From Arthrobacter pascens (GTDB taxonomy: Bacteria > Actinomycetota > Actinomycetes > Actinomycetales > Micrococcaceae), in the NCBI RefSeq assembly GCF_017052465.1, contig NZ_JAFHKT010000151.1, positions 248,001 to 312,000 on the forward strand: 64,000 nt of DNA, given 5' to 3'. Within the stretch, counting starts at the first letter, position 1. Each line of letters starts with the position of its first letter. This document shows, piece by piece, positions 17,378 to 26,778 of the stretch. The notes beneath the pieces were generated by a model. It made no database searches and had not been told where the DNA came from. It was given only the letters and a program-made list of their open reading frames with translations. A program made the position numbers and the translations under genes.

Positions 17378-18595
17378 TTAAGCGAAGCTGGGTCGGGAGG
17401 GGCTGCTTATGAGGCCGTCGACGCGAAGTTCATCGATCTCGGCGGATGAGTAGCCGAGCTCAGCCAGGATTTCCTCCGAATGTTGTCCGAGCAGGGGTGC
17501 GGGGGAGTACTCCCTGCTGCCTGCGGCGGACAGGCGGATCGGGTTGTCGATGACTTTGATGGGCCCGGCAGTTGGGTGGTCCACTGTCCGGATGATGTCG
17601 TTGTTTATGACTTGGGGGTGGGCCAGTACTTCGTCGTAGTCCAGCACCGGTGCGCAGAGGACGCTGCGGGCGCTGAGTTTCTGGACGGCTTCGTCGGTAG
17701 TGAACCTGCTCAGTTCGTGGTCCAAAATCGACCACAGGGCTTCCCTGTTTTCCATCTGGAGTTCCGAGGTTGCAAATTGGGGTCGGGTGGCGAGGTTTTC
17801 GATGCCCAGAGCATCACATACTGCTTCGAGGGGGTCCGGGCGGAAGAGGCCGACGATGTTGACCCATCCGTCGGAGGTTTTGAAGGAGCCGACGAGGTTG
17901 TCCCTTTCCCAGTTGATCTCGAAGCGCCTCATCATCCACTGTGTGTATTCGTTCATTTGGGCGAACAGAGCGGTGTCCAGCAGGGATACGTCGACTCGTT
18001 GCCCTTTGCCCGAGGCTGATCGCTCGACGAGGGCCATCAGGATCCCCTGTACCAGGGCCATGCCTGCTCCGAAATCGATGAAGGGGATCGGGAATATTCC
18101 CGGGCGGCCCGTGTCGTCTCTGTTGTGCCAGGTGGATCCGCTGAAGGACTGGAGCGCCATGTCCTGTCCGCCCATGTTTTTCATTGGACCGCTCTCGCCG
18201 AAGCCTGTGCCGGAGGCGTAGATCAGGCCTGGGTACTTCTCCTGCAGGGAGTCGTAGCCGAGGCCCATGCGTTCCGCCACGCCTGCGCGGAAGTTCATGA
18301 CGATGACATCTGTTTTTTCTAGCAGCTCGTGAACGATGCCCATGGCGCGTGGGTTCTTCATGTCTAGGACGAGCGAGCGTTTGTTACGGTTGACTGCCAG
18401 AAAGCTGGCACTGTCTTCAATGCCGCTGGATCGGACGTCGATGGTGCGGCTGATGTCACCGAGCTTCGGACGCTCGACCTTTGTTACCTCGGCGCCGAAG
18501 TCGGCGAGGATCTGTGTTGCCATCGGGCCGAACTGCACTTGGCTGAAGTCCAGTATGCGGATGCCTGCCAGCGGGAGTGATCGGATAGCGGTCAT
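17378..18595 (-). CDS. CaiB/BaiF (family III) CoA-transferase
   Basis: 405 residues. The opening LAGIRILDFSQVQFGPMATQILADFGAEVTKVE motif set, the central NRNKRSLVLDMKNP block and YASGTGFGESGPM are signatures of family III CoA-transferases (formyl-CoA, carnitine, succinyl-CoA:hydroxyacid types). The FIDFGAGM segment probably carries the catalytic aspartate. It activates a carboxylic acid by moving CoA from an acyl-CoA donor. It follows the GH88 gene by 37 bases. The substrate is unknown; a second, different family III transferase lies at 23781 in the same island. Confidence 0.9.
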   Translation of the reverse strand: MTAIRSLPLAGIRILDFSQVQFGPMATQILADFGAEVTKVERPKLGDISRTIDVRSSGIEDSASFLAVNRNKRSLVLDMKNPRAMGIVHELLEKTDVIVMNFRAGVAERMGLGYDSLQEKYPGLIYASGTGFGESGPMKNMGGQDMALQSFSGSTWHNRDDTGRPGIFPIPFIDFGAGMALVQGILMALVERSASGKGQRVDVSLLDTALFAQMNEYTQWMMRRFEINWERDNLVGSFKTSDGWVNIVGLFRPDPLEAVCDALGIENLATRPQFATSELQMENREALWSILDHELSRFTTDEAVQKLSARSVLCAPVLDYDEVLAHPQVINNDIIRTVDHPTAGPIKVIDNPIRLSAAGSREYSPAPLLGQHSEEILAELGYSSAEIDELRVDGLISSPSRPSFA

Positions 18596-18632
18596 GGTGG
18601 TTCTGCTCCTGTGCCTGGGTTTCGGGGCGGGA

Positions 18633-19784
18633 CTATATGCGGCCGGCGGGTATTGACCCGGCGAGAACGGCCAACGATTCGAACAGGAAGTAGCTGCCGA
18701 AGATGAGTTCAACGTCGGTTGCGGCGTCTACGCTTCTGACTGTGCTTCTGCGGGTGAAGCATCCTCCGGTCAGGATGCCGCTGGGCCGGGTGTCGTTCGG
18801 GCGGCAGGGCGTCAGGTAGCCGGAGACGAGTGCTGATGCCGTCTCGCGGGCCATTTGTGCGTAGCGTGAGCCGTCCCTTGCCCCCAGGGCATGACTGAGC
18901 CGGAGTAAGGCCGCAGTGGCGATGGCGCTGGCAGCCGTGTCGCGGCTTGTGTCCGGTATGGCCGGGTCCGCGAAATCCCAGAAGGAAATTCTGTCCGCCG
19001 GAACGTTGGCGATCCACCAGTCAGCCGTGCGACGTGCGTATTCGCGCCACATGGGTTCAGTGGGGCGCACGACCGCAGCGTGGGCGCTGAAAATCATGGC
19101 CCACGCTTGGGCGCGGCCCCAGGTGCTGGTGTCGCTGTAGCCCTTGTGGGTGTGGGTTTTCAGGACTGCACCTGTCGAGGGGTCTAGGGTGGATGACTGG
19201 ACGACCGATCCGTCCTCCCTCACGTGATTCTCGAGCACTCTTTGAGTGTGGCGGATGGCCACTTCCTCCAAGCGGTCATCGCTCAGTTCGGACGCCGCCC
19301 AGAACAGGAGGGGGCTGGCCAGAAGAGAGTCGATGCTGCTTTCAGCCGCACCGGTCGAGGATGCCTCCTCGGCATCCTCGCCCAAGGGTATGAGTCCGAG
19401 TCGTTCATCGAACATCTCTGCGAGGGACTTTGCCGCCTGCAGGGCTTTTTCGCGGGCGTGCGGATCGCCGGTGAGGAGGTCTCCTATTGCGGCACCGCAG
19501 TAGAAGCCGTACCCCTTAAAGACGGTCTGCTTGAACATCCGTGGTGTGATCAGCTCAAGGGCGCGGCGAGCGTCAGTGAGGCTGAATCTGGCCGGGTCGA
19601 TGCTGTGGGCCAGCCACAGCTGTCCAACCCAGCCGCCACCGGTCCAGTCGCCGTCGGGGGTGGTGGTCCATTCTCCGGTCTCCGTGTCGGCCCAGTGCGG
19701 AACACCGGGAAGCCCGGCGTCTATGGTGGCCTGAATGCGTGTGAGCATCCGCGACTGAGCTTCCAAAAACTGTGACGTCGACAT
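18633..19784 (-). CDS. GH88-like unsaturated glucuronyl hydrolase relative
   Basis: 383 residues forming an alpha6/alpha6-barrel type protein. Landmarks are GGWVGQLWLAH (about 50-60), SSIDSLLASPLLFWAA (about 148-163) and GYSDTSTWGRAQAWAM (about 213-228), matching the DNMMN-PLL and STWARGQAWA motifs of family 88. The first active-site region, usually HDLGF, reads KGYGF here, so one catalytic Asp appears absent. It has no signal peptide and so would act on an imported oligosaccharide or glycoside. It is divergent from the IclR gene across 171 bases holding putative operators and is the first gene of the minus-strand unit. Confidence 0.75.
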   Translation of the reverse strand: MSTSQFLEAQSRMLTRIQATIDAGLPGVPHWADTETGEWTTTPDGDWTGGGWVGQLWLAHSIDPARFSLTDARRALELITPRMFKQTVFKGYGFYCGAAIGDLLTGDPHAREKALQAAKSLAEMFDERLGLIPLGEDAEEASSTGAAESSIDSLLASPLLFWAASELSDDRLEEVAIRHTQRVLENHVREDGSVVQSSTLDPSTGAVLKTHTHKGYSDTSTWGRAQAWAMIFSAHAAVVRPTEPMWREYARRTADWWIANVPADRISFWDFADPAIPDTSRDTAASAIATAALLRLSHALGARDGSRYAQMARETASALVSGYLTPCRPNDTRPSGILTGGCFTRRSTVRSVDAATDVELIFGSYFLFESLAVLAGSIPAGRI

Positions 19785-19816
19785 GCAACTCCTTTGTCCA
19801 GTCGGTTAGATCGTGT

Positions 19817-19831
19817 CTGGTACCGTCTGTT
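19817..19831 (-). promoter_or_regulatory. Putative IclR operator A
   Basis: Minus-strand AACAGACGGTACCAG, matching the consensus TTCAGACRGTGTCYGG of the other three sites. It lies in the GH88/iclR divergent promoter region, close to the GH88 start. Confidence 0.45.
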
Positions 19832-19865
19832 GGTTGTGAAACGGGTGTACGATTATGTCTGATAC

Positions 19866-19880
19866 TTCAGACGGTGTCCG
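19866..19880 (+). promoter_or_regulatory. Putative IclR operator B
   Basis: TTCAGACGGTGTCCG. It overlaps the inverted repeat GTCTGATACTTCAGAC at 19857-19872 (6-4-6, perfect arms). Located 76 bases before the IclR start. Confidence 0.55.
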
Positions 19881-19955
19881 ATATTTGTAAAGCTTACTGT
19901 TTGGCCGGTGCGGCGTCTACCGGCCGGCGGTGCCTGACTCAGGATTGGGGAGAAC

Positions 19956-20732
19956 ATGAACCGCACCACTGCCCCCGCGCTTCGGCGGGGCTTGGATATT
20001 CTCGAGTTGTTTTTGGAGCCGAATAATGGTCTCCGTGTTCCCGAGATCACCGAGAAACTCGGTATTCCCCGGGCCAGCGCCCACGAGCTGGTGGGTGCCC
20101 TGGCGGATCGTGGCTACCTCCAGGCGGTTTCGGAACCACCGAGCCGTTACGTCCTCGGGGTCCGGGCGTTCCGCCTGGGCGGTGCGTACGAACGTGGACT
20201 GGACTTGGCCGCCCTGGGTCGGGACAGTGCCCGCAAGGTCGCCGCGGAGTGCGGAGAGACCGTGCAGATCGTCGTCAGGGAGGGACGATTTGCCGTGTTC
20301 ATCGTGCGGATCGACAGCACGCATTCCATTCGCCTTGTCTCCGATGTTGGGAGTAGTCTCCCCGCCCACTGCACCGCCGGAGGAAAGATGCTGCTGTCGT
20401 CATTGCCTCCCGAAGAGCTGGACGCCCTGTTTCCTGATGATGCGGCCCTTCCTGCCATGACTGCGCAAAGCATCAATAGCCGTGAGCGGCTGCTGGCCGA
20501 GCTGGCGACGGCGCGGGAACGGGGATGGGCCGAGGAGAACAGCGAATCCAATGAGAATGTCGCCTGTGTCGCTGCCCCCATCTTTGACCGCTCCGGCGCC
20601 TGCGTTGCTGCCATGAGCATCTCCACCCCCACTCTGCGGTGGGGCGAGAAGCAGAGGGAGGACTACGTCAAGCTGGTCGTCAGGGGGGCCCGGGAGATTT
20701 CGACGAACCTGGGGTCGCTGTCCACACGATAG
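19956..20732 (+). CDS. IclR-family transcriptional regulator
   Basis: 258 residues. The winged helix-turn-helix VPEITEKLGIPRASAHELV lies near 28-46, with the IclR effector domain from about 80; LPAHCTAGGKMLLSSL near 133 and the C-terminal CVAAPIFDRSGACVAAMSIS block are family signatures. It probably senses an intermediate of the surrounding catabolic island. Four similar sequences (A-D) in the promoters of GH88/iclR, the alcohol dehydrogenase and the transporter are candidate operators. Its 3' end overlaps the convergent dehydrogenase gene by 70 bases. Confidence 0.92.
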   Translation: MNRTTAPALRRGLDILELFLEPNNGLRVPEITEKLGIPRASAHELVGALADRGYLQAVSEPPSRYVLGVRAFRLGGAYERGLDLAALGRDSARKVAAECGETVQIVVREGRFAVFIVRIDSTHSIRLVSDVGSSLPAHCTAGGKMLLSSLPPEELDALFPDDAALPAMTAQSINSRERLLAELATARERGWAEENSESNENVACVAAPIFDRSGACVAAMSISTPTLRWGEKQREDYVKLVVRGAREISTNLGSLSTR

Positions 20733-21841
20733 TCCGGAGCGTCGGCTGAGGGCAGGATGACGGCGCGTCCCGTGGCTCCGGTGGACAGCGCTTCGTACGC
20801 TTCGTTGATCTGCGAAAGGTCGAACCTGTCGCCGACCAGCCGCTCCAGCGGCAGCTTGCCCGCCGTGAATAGCTCGAGGATCTTCGGTACCTGCACCAGG
20901 GTGTTGGAGGAGCCGTAGAGGCTTCCTATGATGCGCTTTTCCTGCTGGACGAGGGCGTTGACGGGAACCTCGAAGGATGTTCCTGCCCGGCCCAGGCCCA
21001 CGGCCACTACGGTGCCGGAGGTTCCGACGTTGTTCACTGCCTGGGCGAGAGTGGCGGGGATTCCCACCGCATCCAGCGCCCATTTGAGCCCCCTCGGGCA
21101 TATCCGTGCGATCTCCGCTTCCAGATCTTGCGTCACAGAGTTGATCGTGTGCGTAGCGCCGACCTCGCGGGCAAGGTCGAGCCGGGCGTCGACGGTGTCC
21201 ACCGCGATAATAGGATGCGCACCGATAAGGTTCAGGCCCATGATGGCGCTCAGTCCGACTCCGCCGGCTCCGATGACGAGGGCCGCCTCCCCAGTGGAGT
21301 CCTTCATCAGATTCAGTGCTGCTCCAACGCCGGTAATGACGGCGCATCCGGTAATGGCGGCGATTTCCGGCGGTATCTCCGATGAAATTCGGATCACGGA
21401 GCGCTCGGAGACCACACATTCTTCAGCGAAACACGAAACGCCCATAAGGTGGTGGACCTTCTGCCCGTCCAGACTCAGGCGCGAAGTTCCGTCCACGAGC
21501 CCGCCCGTGGTTGCCTGCACCTTGCCGGCCACGCACAATGCGGGGCGCCCGCTGGTGCAGAATTCACAGTCGCCGCAGCGGGGACGCCAGGTAGTGATGA
21601 CAGAATCCCCCGGGGAAACGCGTGTCACGCCTTCACCGACGCTCACCACAATGCCAGCCCCCTCATGCCCCAGGACGGCAGGAAGCTTCCCGTTCAGGTC
21701 CCCGTTCATATAGTGAAGGTCGCTGTGGCACACCCCCGCCGCCTGAATGCGGATCCTGACTTCGCCTCGGCGGGGAGGCTCCAGATCTACGTCTACGATG
21801 CGGAGCGGGGTCCTGGCCTCAAATAGGACGGCTGCTTTCAT
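20663..21841 (-). CDS. Zinc-dependent alcohol dehydrogenase (class III/MDR type)
   Basis: 392 residues. Catalytic zinc ligands sit in AAGVCHSDLHY (Cys38) and GHEGAG (His near 59). A structural-zinc lobe CGDCEFCTSGRPALC (about 89-103) and the NAD-binding AALVIGAGGVGLSA near 185-198 follow. It oxidises an alcohol or hemithioacetal with NAD(P)+. The last 23 residues run antisense into the IclR gene and have little family character, suggesting the stop was extended or moved. Operator-like sites C and D lie upstream. Confidence 0.9.
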   Translation of the reverse strand: MKAAVLFEARTPLRIVDVDLEPPRRGEVRIRIQAAGVCHSDLHYMNGDLNGKLPAVLGHEGAGIVVSVGEGVTRVSPGDSVITTWRPRCGDCEFCTSGRPALCVAGKVQATTGGLVDGTSRLSLDGQKVHHLMGVSCFAEECVVSERSVIRISSEIPPEIAAITGCAVITGVGAALNLMKDSTGEAALVIGAGGVGLSAIMGLNLIGAHPIIAVDTVDARLDLAREVGATHTINSVTQDLEAEIARICPRGLKWALDAVGIPATLAQAVNNVGTSGTVVAVGLGRAGTSFEVPVNALVQQEKRIIGSLYGSSNTLVQVPKILELFTAGKLPLERLVGDRFDLSQINEAYEALSTGATGRAVILPSADAPDYRVDSDPRFVEISRAPLTTSLT

Positions 21842-22016
21842 GGTGGTCTCCTCGTGGTGTGGATCGTTCCGGCGGCCAGAGTGGCACCGCTTTTGGGGTT
21901 CAGGCTTCTGGCCCCTCAGGTGCGTGCCTACGCTGTGGTTAGTTGGTTCCGCAACTCTGCGTCCCCAGCCACAATCGCCCGGTTCAATCGGGGCCCTTCC
22001 CGATTGTGTACGAAAT

Positions 22017-22032
22017 TTCAGACAGTGTCTGG
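22017..22032 (+). promoter_or_regulatory. Putative IclR operator C
   Basis: TTCAGACAGTGTCTGG, containing the perfect CAGACA-G-TGTCTG palindrome. It is 176 bases upstream of the alcohol dehydrogenase start and 273 upstream of the transporter. Confidence 0.6.
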
Positions 22033-22207
22033 AATAACAAACAGCCTAGTAATCATTCCCGGTGCCGTCAAGCACTTGGGAGGTCGGCATAATTCTTCCT
22101 GCCCACTCACCTCGGGCCCGCCCGGCGCTTCCATGTCGCCGCTTACCGACAAGCAAGACGAGGGGGTTGACCTCGCGACTCACCCCGTGCAACGATTTGT
22201 CCATATA

Positions 22208-22223
22208 CCAGAACCCGTCTGAA
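22208..22223 (-). promoter_or_regulatory. Putative IclR operator D
   Basis: Minus-strand TTCAGACGGGTTCTGG, followed on the plus strand by the inverted repeat CGTCT-8-AGACG (22217-22234). Located 82 bases before the transporter start. Confidence 0.5.
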
Positions 22224-22304
22224 ATATTAGACGAGCGATTCGGTGGACTTTTCGGGAACGCAGATTTCTAAGCCTTCCCACCCAAATGGCAAGGAGGCCA
22301 TCGC

Positions 22305-23672
22305 ATGTCCAGAATGTCCCAAATGCAGAAAGTCGGTTTGGCCAGTGGTGTGGGCACCACGGTCGAATGGTACGACTTCTTTATCTACGGCACGGCCGCA
22401 GGGCTTGTGTTCAATAAGATCTTTTTCCCCGACTTCGACCCGCTGGTGGGGACGCTGCTGGCGTTCGCCACGTTCTCCGCGGCATTTATCGCCCGACCAC
22501 TGGGCGGAATCCTGTTCGGCCATTTCGGCGACCGGATCGGCCGGAAGTCCATGCTTATCATCACACTGACGCTGATGGGCCTCACCACCCTGGCCATCGG
22601 CCTTCTTCCCACCTACCAGACCATCGGCGTCGCGGCGCCCATTATCTTGGTCACCTTGCGCTTCGTGCAGGGACTTGCGCTGGGCGGCGAGGTCGGCGGT
22701 GCCATCCTGATGACCGTGGAGCACGCCCCTGCCAACAAGCGCGGCTACTACGGCAGCTGGGTGCAGATGGGCGTTCCCGCAGGCCTGATGCTGGGCAACG
22801 CAGTCTTCCTTCTCATGGCAGGTCTCTCGTCCGAGGCCTTCCTCGCCTGGGGATGGCGCGTCCCGTTCCTGGTTGGCGGCGTCTTCGTCGTGATCGGCCT
22901 GGTTGTTCGGCTGAAGGTCGTGGAAAGCCCGGTATTTGATCAACTGAAACAGCAGGAAAAGACCGAGAAGATGCCCATCTTGGTCGTTCTTCGCCACTAC
23001 CCGAAGCAGATTCTCCTGATCTGTGGCTCCTACTTTGCAATCGGCGTCACCTTCTACGGAGCCACGGTGTTCGGCCTCAGCTACGGCGTCCAGACCGTGG
23101 GTTTCTCGCGCAACGAGATGCTGGGCATCGTCCTGATTTCAATGGGCGTCACGTTCTTCGCCCTGCCGCTGTTCGGAAAGCTCTCGGACAAACTCGGCCG
23201 CAAACCCGTCTTTCTCGGCGGCGTCATCGCCATGCTGCTCTTTACCTTCCCGTGGTTCTGGCTGGTCAACACCGGATCCTACGTCCTGGCACTGCTCGGG
23301 TTCGTGGTCTTCTGCCTCGCATTCGCCACCTCCTACGGGCCGCTGGCGGCGTTCTTCGCCGAAGCTTTCGAGACGAAAATCCGCTACACCGGCATCTCCT
23401 TCGGCTACACGATCGGCACCCTGGCCGCCAGCGCCCCGACACCCATTGTGGCCGCATGGGTAATTGCCGAGACCGGATCCTACGAGGGTGTGGCCCTGTT
23501 CATGATCGCTATGTGCGTCATCTCGGTGATCTGCGTGATCGCCATGAAGGAAACCAACCGGCTGGATCTCTCCGAACTCGGCAAGAAATACGACCAGGAG
23601 CCCCCGGCCGGCGACGAGGACAGCACGCCCTACGCCGACACAACCAGCCAGCGGCTAAAGACCACCAGCTAG
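22305..23672 (+). CDS. MFS transporter, metabolite:H+ symporter (MHS) type
   Basis: 455 residues with 12 predicted membrane segments. VGLASGVGTTVEWYDFFIYG (about 9-28), GDRIGRKSMLI and RFVQGLALGGEVGGAI are MHS-subfamily signatures (shikimate, alpha-ketoglutarate, citrate, benzoate-type carriers). It probably imports the acid that feeds the island. AAGGAGG precedes ATG 22305. Candidate operators C and D lie in the divergent region shared with the alcohol dehydrogenase. Confidence 0.93.
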   Translation: MSRMSQMQKVGLASGVGTTVEWYDFFIYGTAAGLVFNKIFFPDFDPLVGTLLAFATFSAAFIARPLGGILFGHFGDRIGRKSMLIITLTLMGLTTLAIGLLPTYQTIGVAAPIILVTLRFVQGLALGGEVGGAILMTVEHAPANKRGYYGSWVQMGVPAGLMLGNAVFLLMAGLSSEAFLAWGWRVPFLVGGVFVVIGLVVRLKVVESPVFDQLKQQEKTEKMPILVVLRHYPKQILLICGSYFAIGVTFYGATVFGLSYGVQTVGFSRNEMLGIVLISMGVTFFALPLFGKLSDKLGRKPVFLGGVIAMLLFTFPWFWLVNTGSYVLALLGFVVFCLAFATSYGPLAAFFAEAFETKIRYTGISFGYTIGTLAASAPTPIVAAWVIAETGSYEGVALFMIAMCVISVICVIAMKETNRLDLSELGKKYDQEPPAGDEDSTPYADTTSQRLKTTS

Positions 23673-23780
23673 AAACCACCGCGGCACCAAAACCCGGCAC
23701 AGACGACCAAGCAGCCAGCGCATGCGCGGGTAGGGCATCCGCGCCCGCATTCAGACGTCGCATGAACAAGGAGTAACCAC

Positions 23781-24971
23781 GTGATTGAAGCATCTACACA
23801 AGCAGCGGATAGTCCGCAGATTAGCGGCGCAGAAATCAGCGACCCGGCAGGCCCCCTGGCCGGAATCCGGGTGCTGGACATGACCCGCCTCGCGCCCGGG
23901 CCCTACGCGAGCATGCTTCTGGCCGACCTGGGCGCTGAAGTTATAGTCATCGGCGGGGGCCGCTCCGGCCTCCCGGTACCGTCACTGTCACGGGGAAAAG
24001 AATTCATCGCCCTTGACCTCAAGAGCGACGACGGCCGGCACGCCTTGCGCCAGTTGGTCTCAGAGGCCGATGTCTTCATGGAGGGCTTCCGTCCAGGGGT
24101 GGCGGAGAGGTTGGGCGCAGGCTACGAGGAGCTGTCCAAAATAAATCCCGGCCTCGTCTATTGCAGCGTCACGGGTTACGGCCAGACCGGACCCCTTGCC
24201 CAGCGCGCCGGTCATGACATCAACTACCTTGCCGCTGCCGGAGCCCTGGGCACGTTTGGGCCGGCCGACCAGCCGCCGGTTCCGCCGCTGAATCTTGTCG
24301 CCGATCTGGGCGGCGGAGGCATGCTCTCAGCCTTCGGCATCGTCAGCGCCCTTTACGAACGGTCCAAGACGGGCAAAGGACGCTATATCGACTCGGCCAT
24401 GGTGGACGGTGTCCTGTCCATGATGGCGATGAACTTTGCTGACTGGCACACCCCGACCCTGCCCCGCCGGGGCGAGGGTGTCCTGACAGGCACCACACCG
24501 TTCTACCGGTGCTACAGCTGTTCAGACAACCGCTATGTAGCAGTCGGAGCCCTCGAAACGGCCTTCTTCGCAGAACTGTGGAACACCCTTGACCTGGGGG
24601 CAGTACCGGACCATTTCGACCGGGCAACGTGGCCGTCCATCGAAGAGTCACTCACTGACGCATTCGGAACAAAACCGATGGGGGAGTGGGCCCGAATCTT
24701 CGCCGAGGTCGACGCCTGCGTCACCCCCGTTCTAGAACCACATGAACTGGCCTCGTTTGAGCAGATCATCAGCCGGGATCCCGGCTTCACCCTGGAATCG
24801 GTACCCGTGATTCCGGCGTTCCAGGACGGTCCGGAACGCCGCCAAACCGACATGGAGCCGCGCACCGAAAAGGTGCTGGTCCGTCAGGGGCTTGACCCTG
24901 AACTGGCAGCCAGGGTCGCGGCCCAAAGCGAACGCACAGCCGTCACCGGCCTCAGCTGGCCGCCTCTGTAA
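23781..24971 (+). CDS. CaiB/BaiF (family III) CoA-transferase, second copy
   Basis: 396 residues. LAGIRVLDMTRLAPGPYASMLLADLGAEVI near 28, FIALDLKSDDGR, YCSVTGYGQTGPLAQRAGHDINYLA and VADLGGGGM place it with alpha-methylacyl-CoA racemases and CoA-transferases; the racemase-like AGHDINY segment makes racemase activity a real alternative. It starts with GTG 23781 after AAGGAG. It lies 108 bases after the transporter and 90 before the aldehyde dehydrogenase, consistent with one plus-strand operon. It differs clearly from the transferase at 17378. Confidence 0.88.
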   Translation: MIEASTQAADSPQISGAEISDPAGPLAGIRVLDMTRLAPGPYASMLLADLGAEVIVIGGGRSGLPVPSLSRGKEFIALDLKSDDGRHALRQLVSEADVFMEGFRPGVAERLGAGYEELSKINPGLVYCSVTGYGQTGPLAQRAGHDINYLAAAGALGTFGPADQPPVPPLNLVADLGGGGMLSAFGIVSALYERSKTGKGRYIDSAMVDGVLSMMAMNFADWHTPTLPRRGEGVLTGTTPFYRCYSCSDNRYVAVGALETAFFAELWNTLDLGAVPDHFDRATWPSIEESLTDAFGTKPMGEWARIFAEVDACVTPVLEPHELASFEQIISRDPGFTLESVPVIPAFQDGPERRQTDMEPRTEKVLVRQGLDPELAARVAAQSERTAVTGLSWPPL

Positions 24972-25061
24972 ACAGGAACCGGCAATCTAACCACTCCAAT
25001 TCCCCGGTGAGCGCCGTGCATTGCGGCACGCCCACTCTCGCCAATGACCATCGAGGAACCG

Positions 25062-26549
25062 ATGACACTGACCAGCACCACACCCGCCCCCACCAGCACC
25101 GACAAGCTCAACAGCATTCTTGCCCAGGCAGCAGACGCGGCCGTCATCTGGGCTGAGACCACTCCCCAAGAGCGCGCCGCAGTACTCCTGTCCGTCGCCG
25201 ACCACCTGGACAGCGCGGCGGACGAGCTCATCGAGGTCGCCCGCGAGGAGACCCACCTCTCCGAGGCCCGGCTGAAAGGGGAACTGAAACGCACCACCTT
25301 CCAGCTCCGCCTATTCGGCGAAGTCCTGGATGAAGGAAGCTACCTGGACGCACGCATCGATCATGCCGATCCGGCCTGGGGCATGGGCCCGCGCCCCGAG
25401 ATCCGGCGCACCCTGGAGCCCCTGGGTCCTGTGCTGGTGTTTTCCGCCAGCAACTTTCCGTTTGCCTTCAGCGTCGCAGGCGGCGACACCGCTTCTGCTC
25501 TGGCAGCAGGCTGCCCCGTCATCGTCAAAGCACATTCGGGTCACCCCCGGCTCTCGGAGCGAACGGGAGACATTATGGCCGCCGCCCTCGCTCACGCTGG
25601 CGCCCCCGCAGGGCTCTTCGACGTCATCTTCGGCACCCAAGCCGGACGCGATGCGCTCCTTGATCCAAGGGTGAAGGCCAGCTCATTTACCGGCTCCATC
25701 CCTGGCGGGCGGGCACTGTTCGACCTGGCCAACTCCAGGCCTGACCCGATTCCCTTCTACGGAGAACTCGGCAGCGTCAACCCCACCTTTGTCACCCGGG
25801 CCGCCGCCCAAAAGCGGAGCGGACAAATCGTGACCGACTTCGTAAACTCCTACACGCTCGGAGCGGGCCAGTTCTGCACAAAACCAGGCATCCTGTTCGT
25901 ACCTGCCGAATCAGACATCGCCGGCAGCCTTGCTACCGCCTCGCACCCCGCCGCCGCCATGCTGCTGAACGAGCGCATCCAGTCCGGCTACGTCGAAGCC
26001 CTGCAGACACTCAGCGGACATCAAGAAGTAGAGCCCCTGGTCCTGGAGCCGGCAGCGTATGAGAACCCGCCGACGCCGACCCTCCTGCACACAACCGCAG
26101 CCCATGTACTGGCCGAACCCGAGAAACTCCTCGCAGAGTGCTTTGGCCCGGCAGCCCTCGTGGTCACCTACGAGGACGAATCCGAACTGCTCCAGATCGC
26201 CCGGATCATCGACGGACAGCTGACGTCCACCGTGCACGGGGAAGACGACGATGACATCGCCCCGCAATTGGTTCGCTCGCTCGCCCGCAAATCCGGGCGC
26301 ATCCTATGGAACCAATGGCCGACCGGCGTGTCGGTCACCCACGCCCAGCAACACGGCGGCCCCTACCCGGCGACCACCTCAGTGACATCGACGTCCGTCG
26401 GAACCGCCTCCATCTTCCGCTTCCTGCGACCCGTCGCCTACCAGGGCCTGCCCCAGCACCTCCTGCCAGGCCAGCTGCAGGACACCAACCCCCTGCGCAT
26501 CCCCCGCAGGGTAGACGGCCGACTCCAGAACCCAGACAACAAAGTCTGA
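25062..26549 (+). CDS. Aldehyde dehydrogenase, alpha-ketoglutaric-semialdehyde-dehydrogenase-like
   Basis: 495 residues of the NADP-type ALDH branch that includes 2,5-dioxovalerate dehydrogenase III. Seen are EETHLSEARLKGELKRT near 60, GPVLVFSASNFPFAFSVAGG near 125-144, the general-base Glu in YGELGSVNP (about 232-240) and nucleophile Cys in GAGQFCTKPG (about 270-279). In that branch it converts 2-oxoglutarate semialdehyde to 2-oxoglutarate at the end of oxidative uronate or pentose pathways, which would fit the GH88 relative. ATG 25062 has GAGGA five bases upstream, so I prefer it to ATG 25044. The last 30 residues have no family counterpart I recognise. Confidence 0.88.
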   Translation: MTLTSTTPAPTSTDKLNSILAQAADAAVIWAETTPQERAAVLLSVADHLDSAADELIEVAREETHLSEARLKGELKRTTFQLRLFGEVLDEGSYLDARIDHADPAWGMGPRPEIRRTLEPLGPVLVFSASNFPFAFSVAGGDTASALAAGCPVIVKAHSGHPRLSERTGDIMAAALAHAGAPAGLFDVIFGTQAGRDALLDPRVKASSFTGSIPGGRALFDLANSRPDPIPFYGELGSVNPTFVTRAAAQKRSGQIVTDFVNSYTLGAGQFCTKPGILFVPAESDIAGSLATASHPAAAMLLNERIQSGYVEALQTLSGHQEVEPLVLEPAAYENPPTPTLLHTTAAHVLAEPEKLLAECFGPAALVVTYEDESELLQIARIIDGQLTSTVHGEDDDDIAPQLVRSLARKSGRILWNQWPTGVSVTHAQQHGGPYPATTSVTSTSVGTASIFRFLRPVAYQGLPQHLLPGQLQDTNPLRIPRRVDGRLQNPDNKV

Positions 26550-26778
26550 CACCAGCGAGGCCCGCCGGTCGGTGACTTCCCGGACCCAGATTCCTGCCGT
26601 GAGGATCGGACGCCACTTGCGACGTGATCCAGCCCACGCTAGCGTTCTACATATCAAGCACTGATCGATATGTCGGACGCAGCGAGGAAATCTATTTTCG
26701 AGCACTCTGATTTCACGACTATTTGCAGTTCAGGCGCGATCAACGCGACCAGTGTTCCGCATTCAGAAAAGGTTCCAC

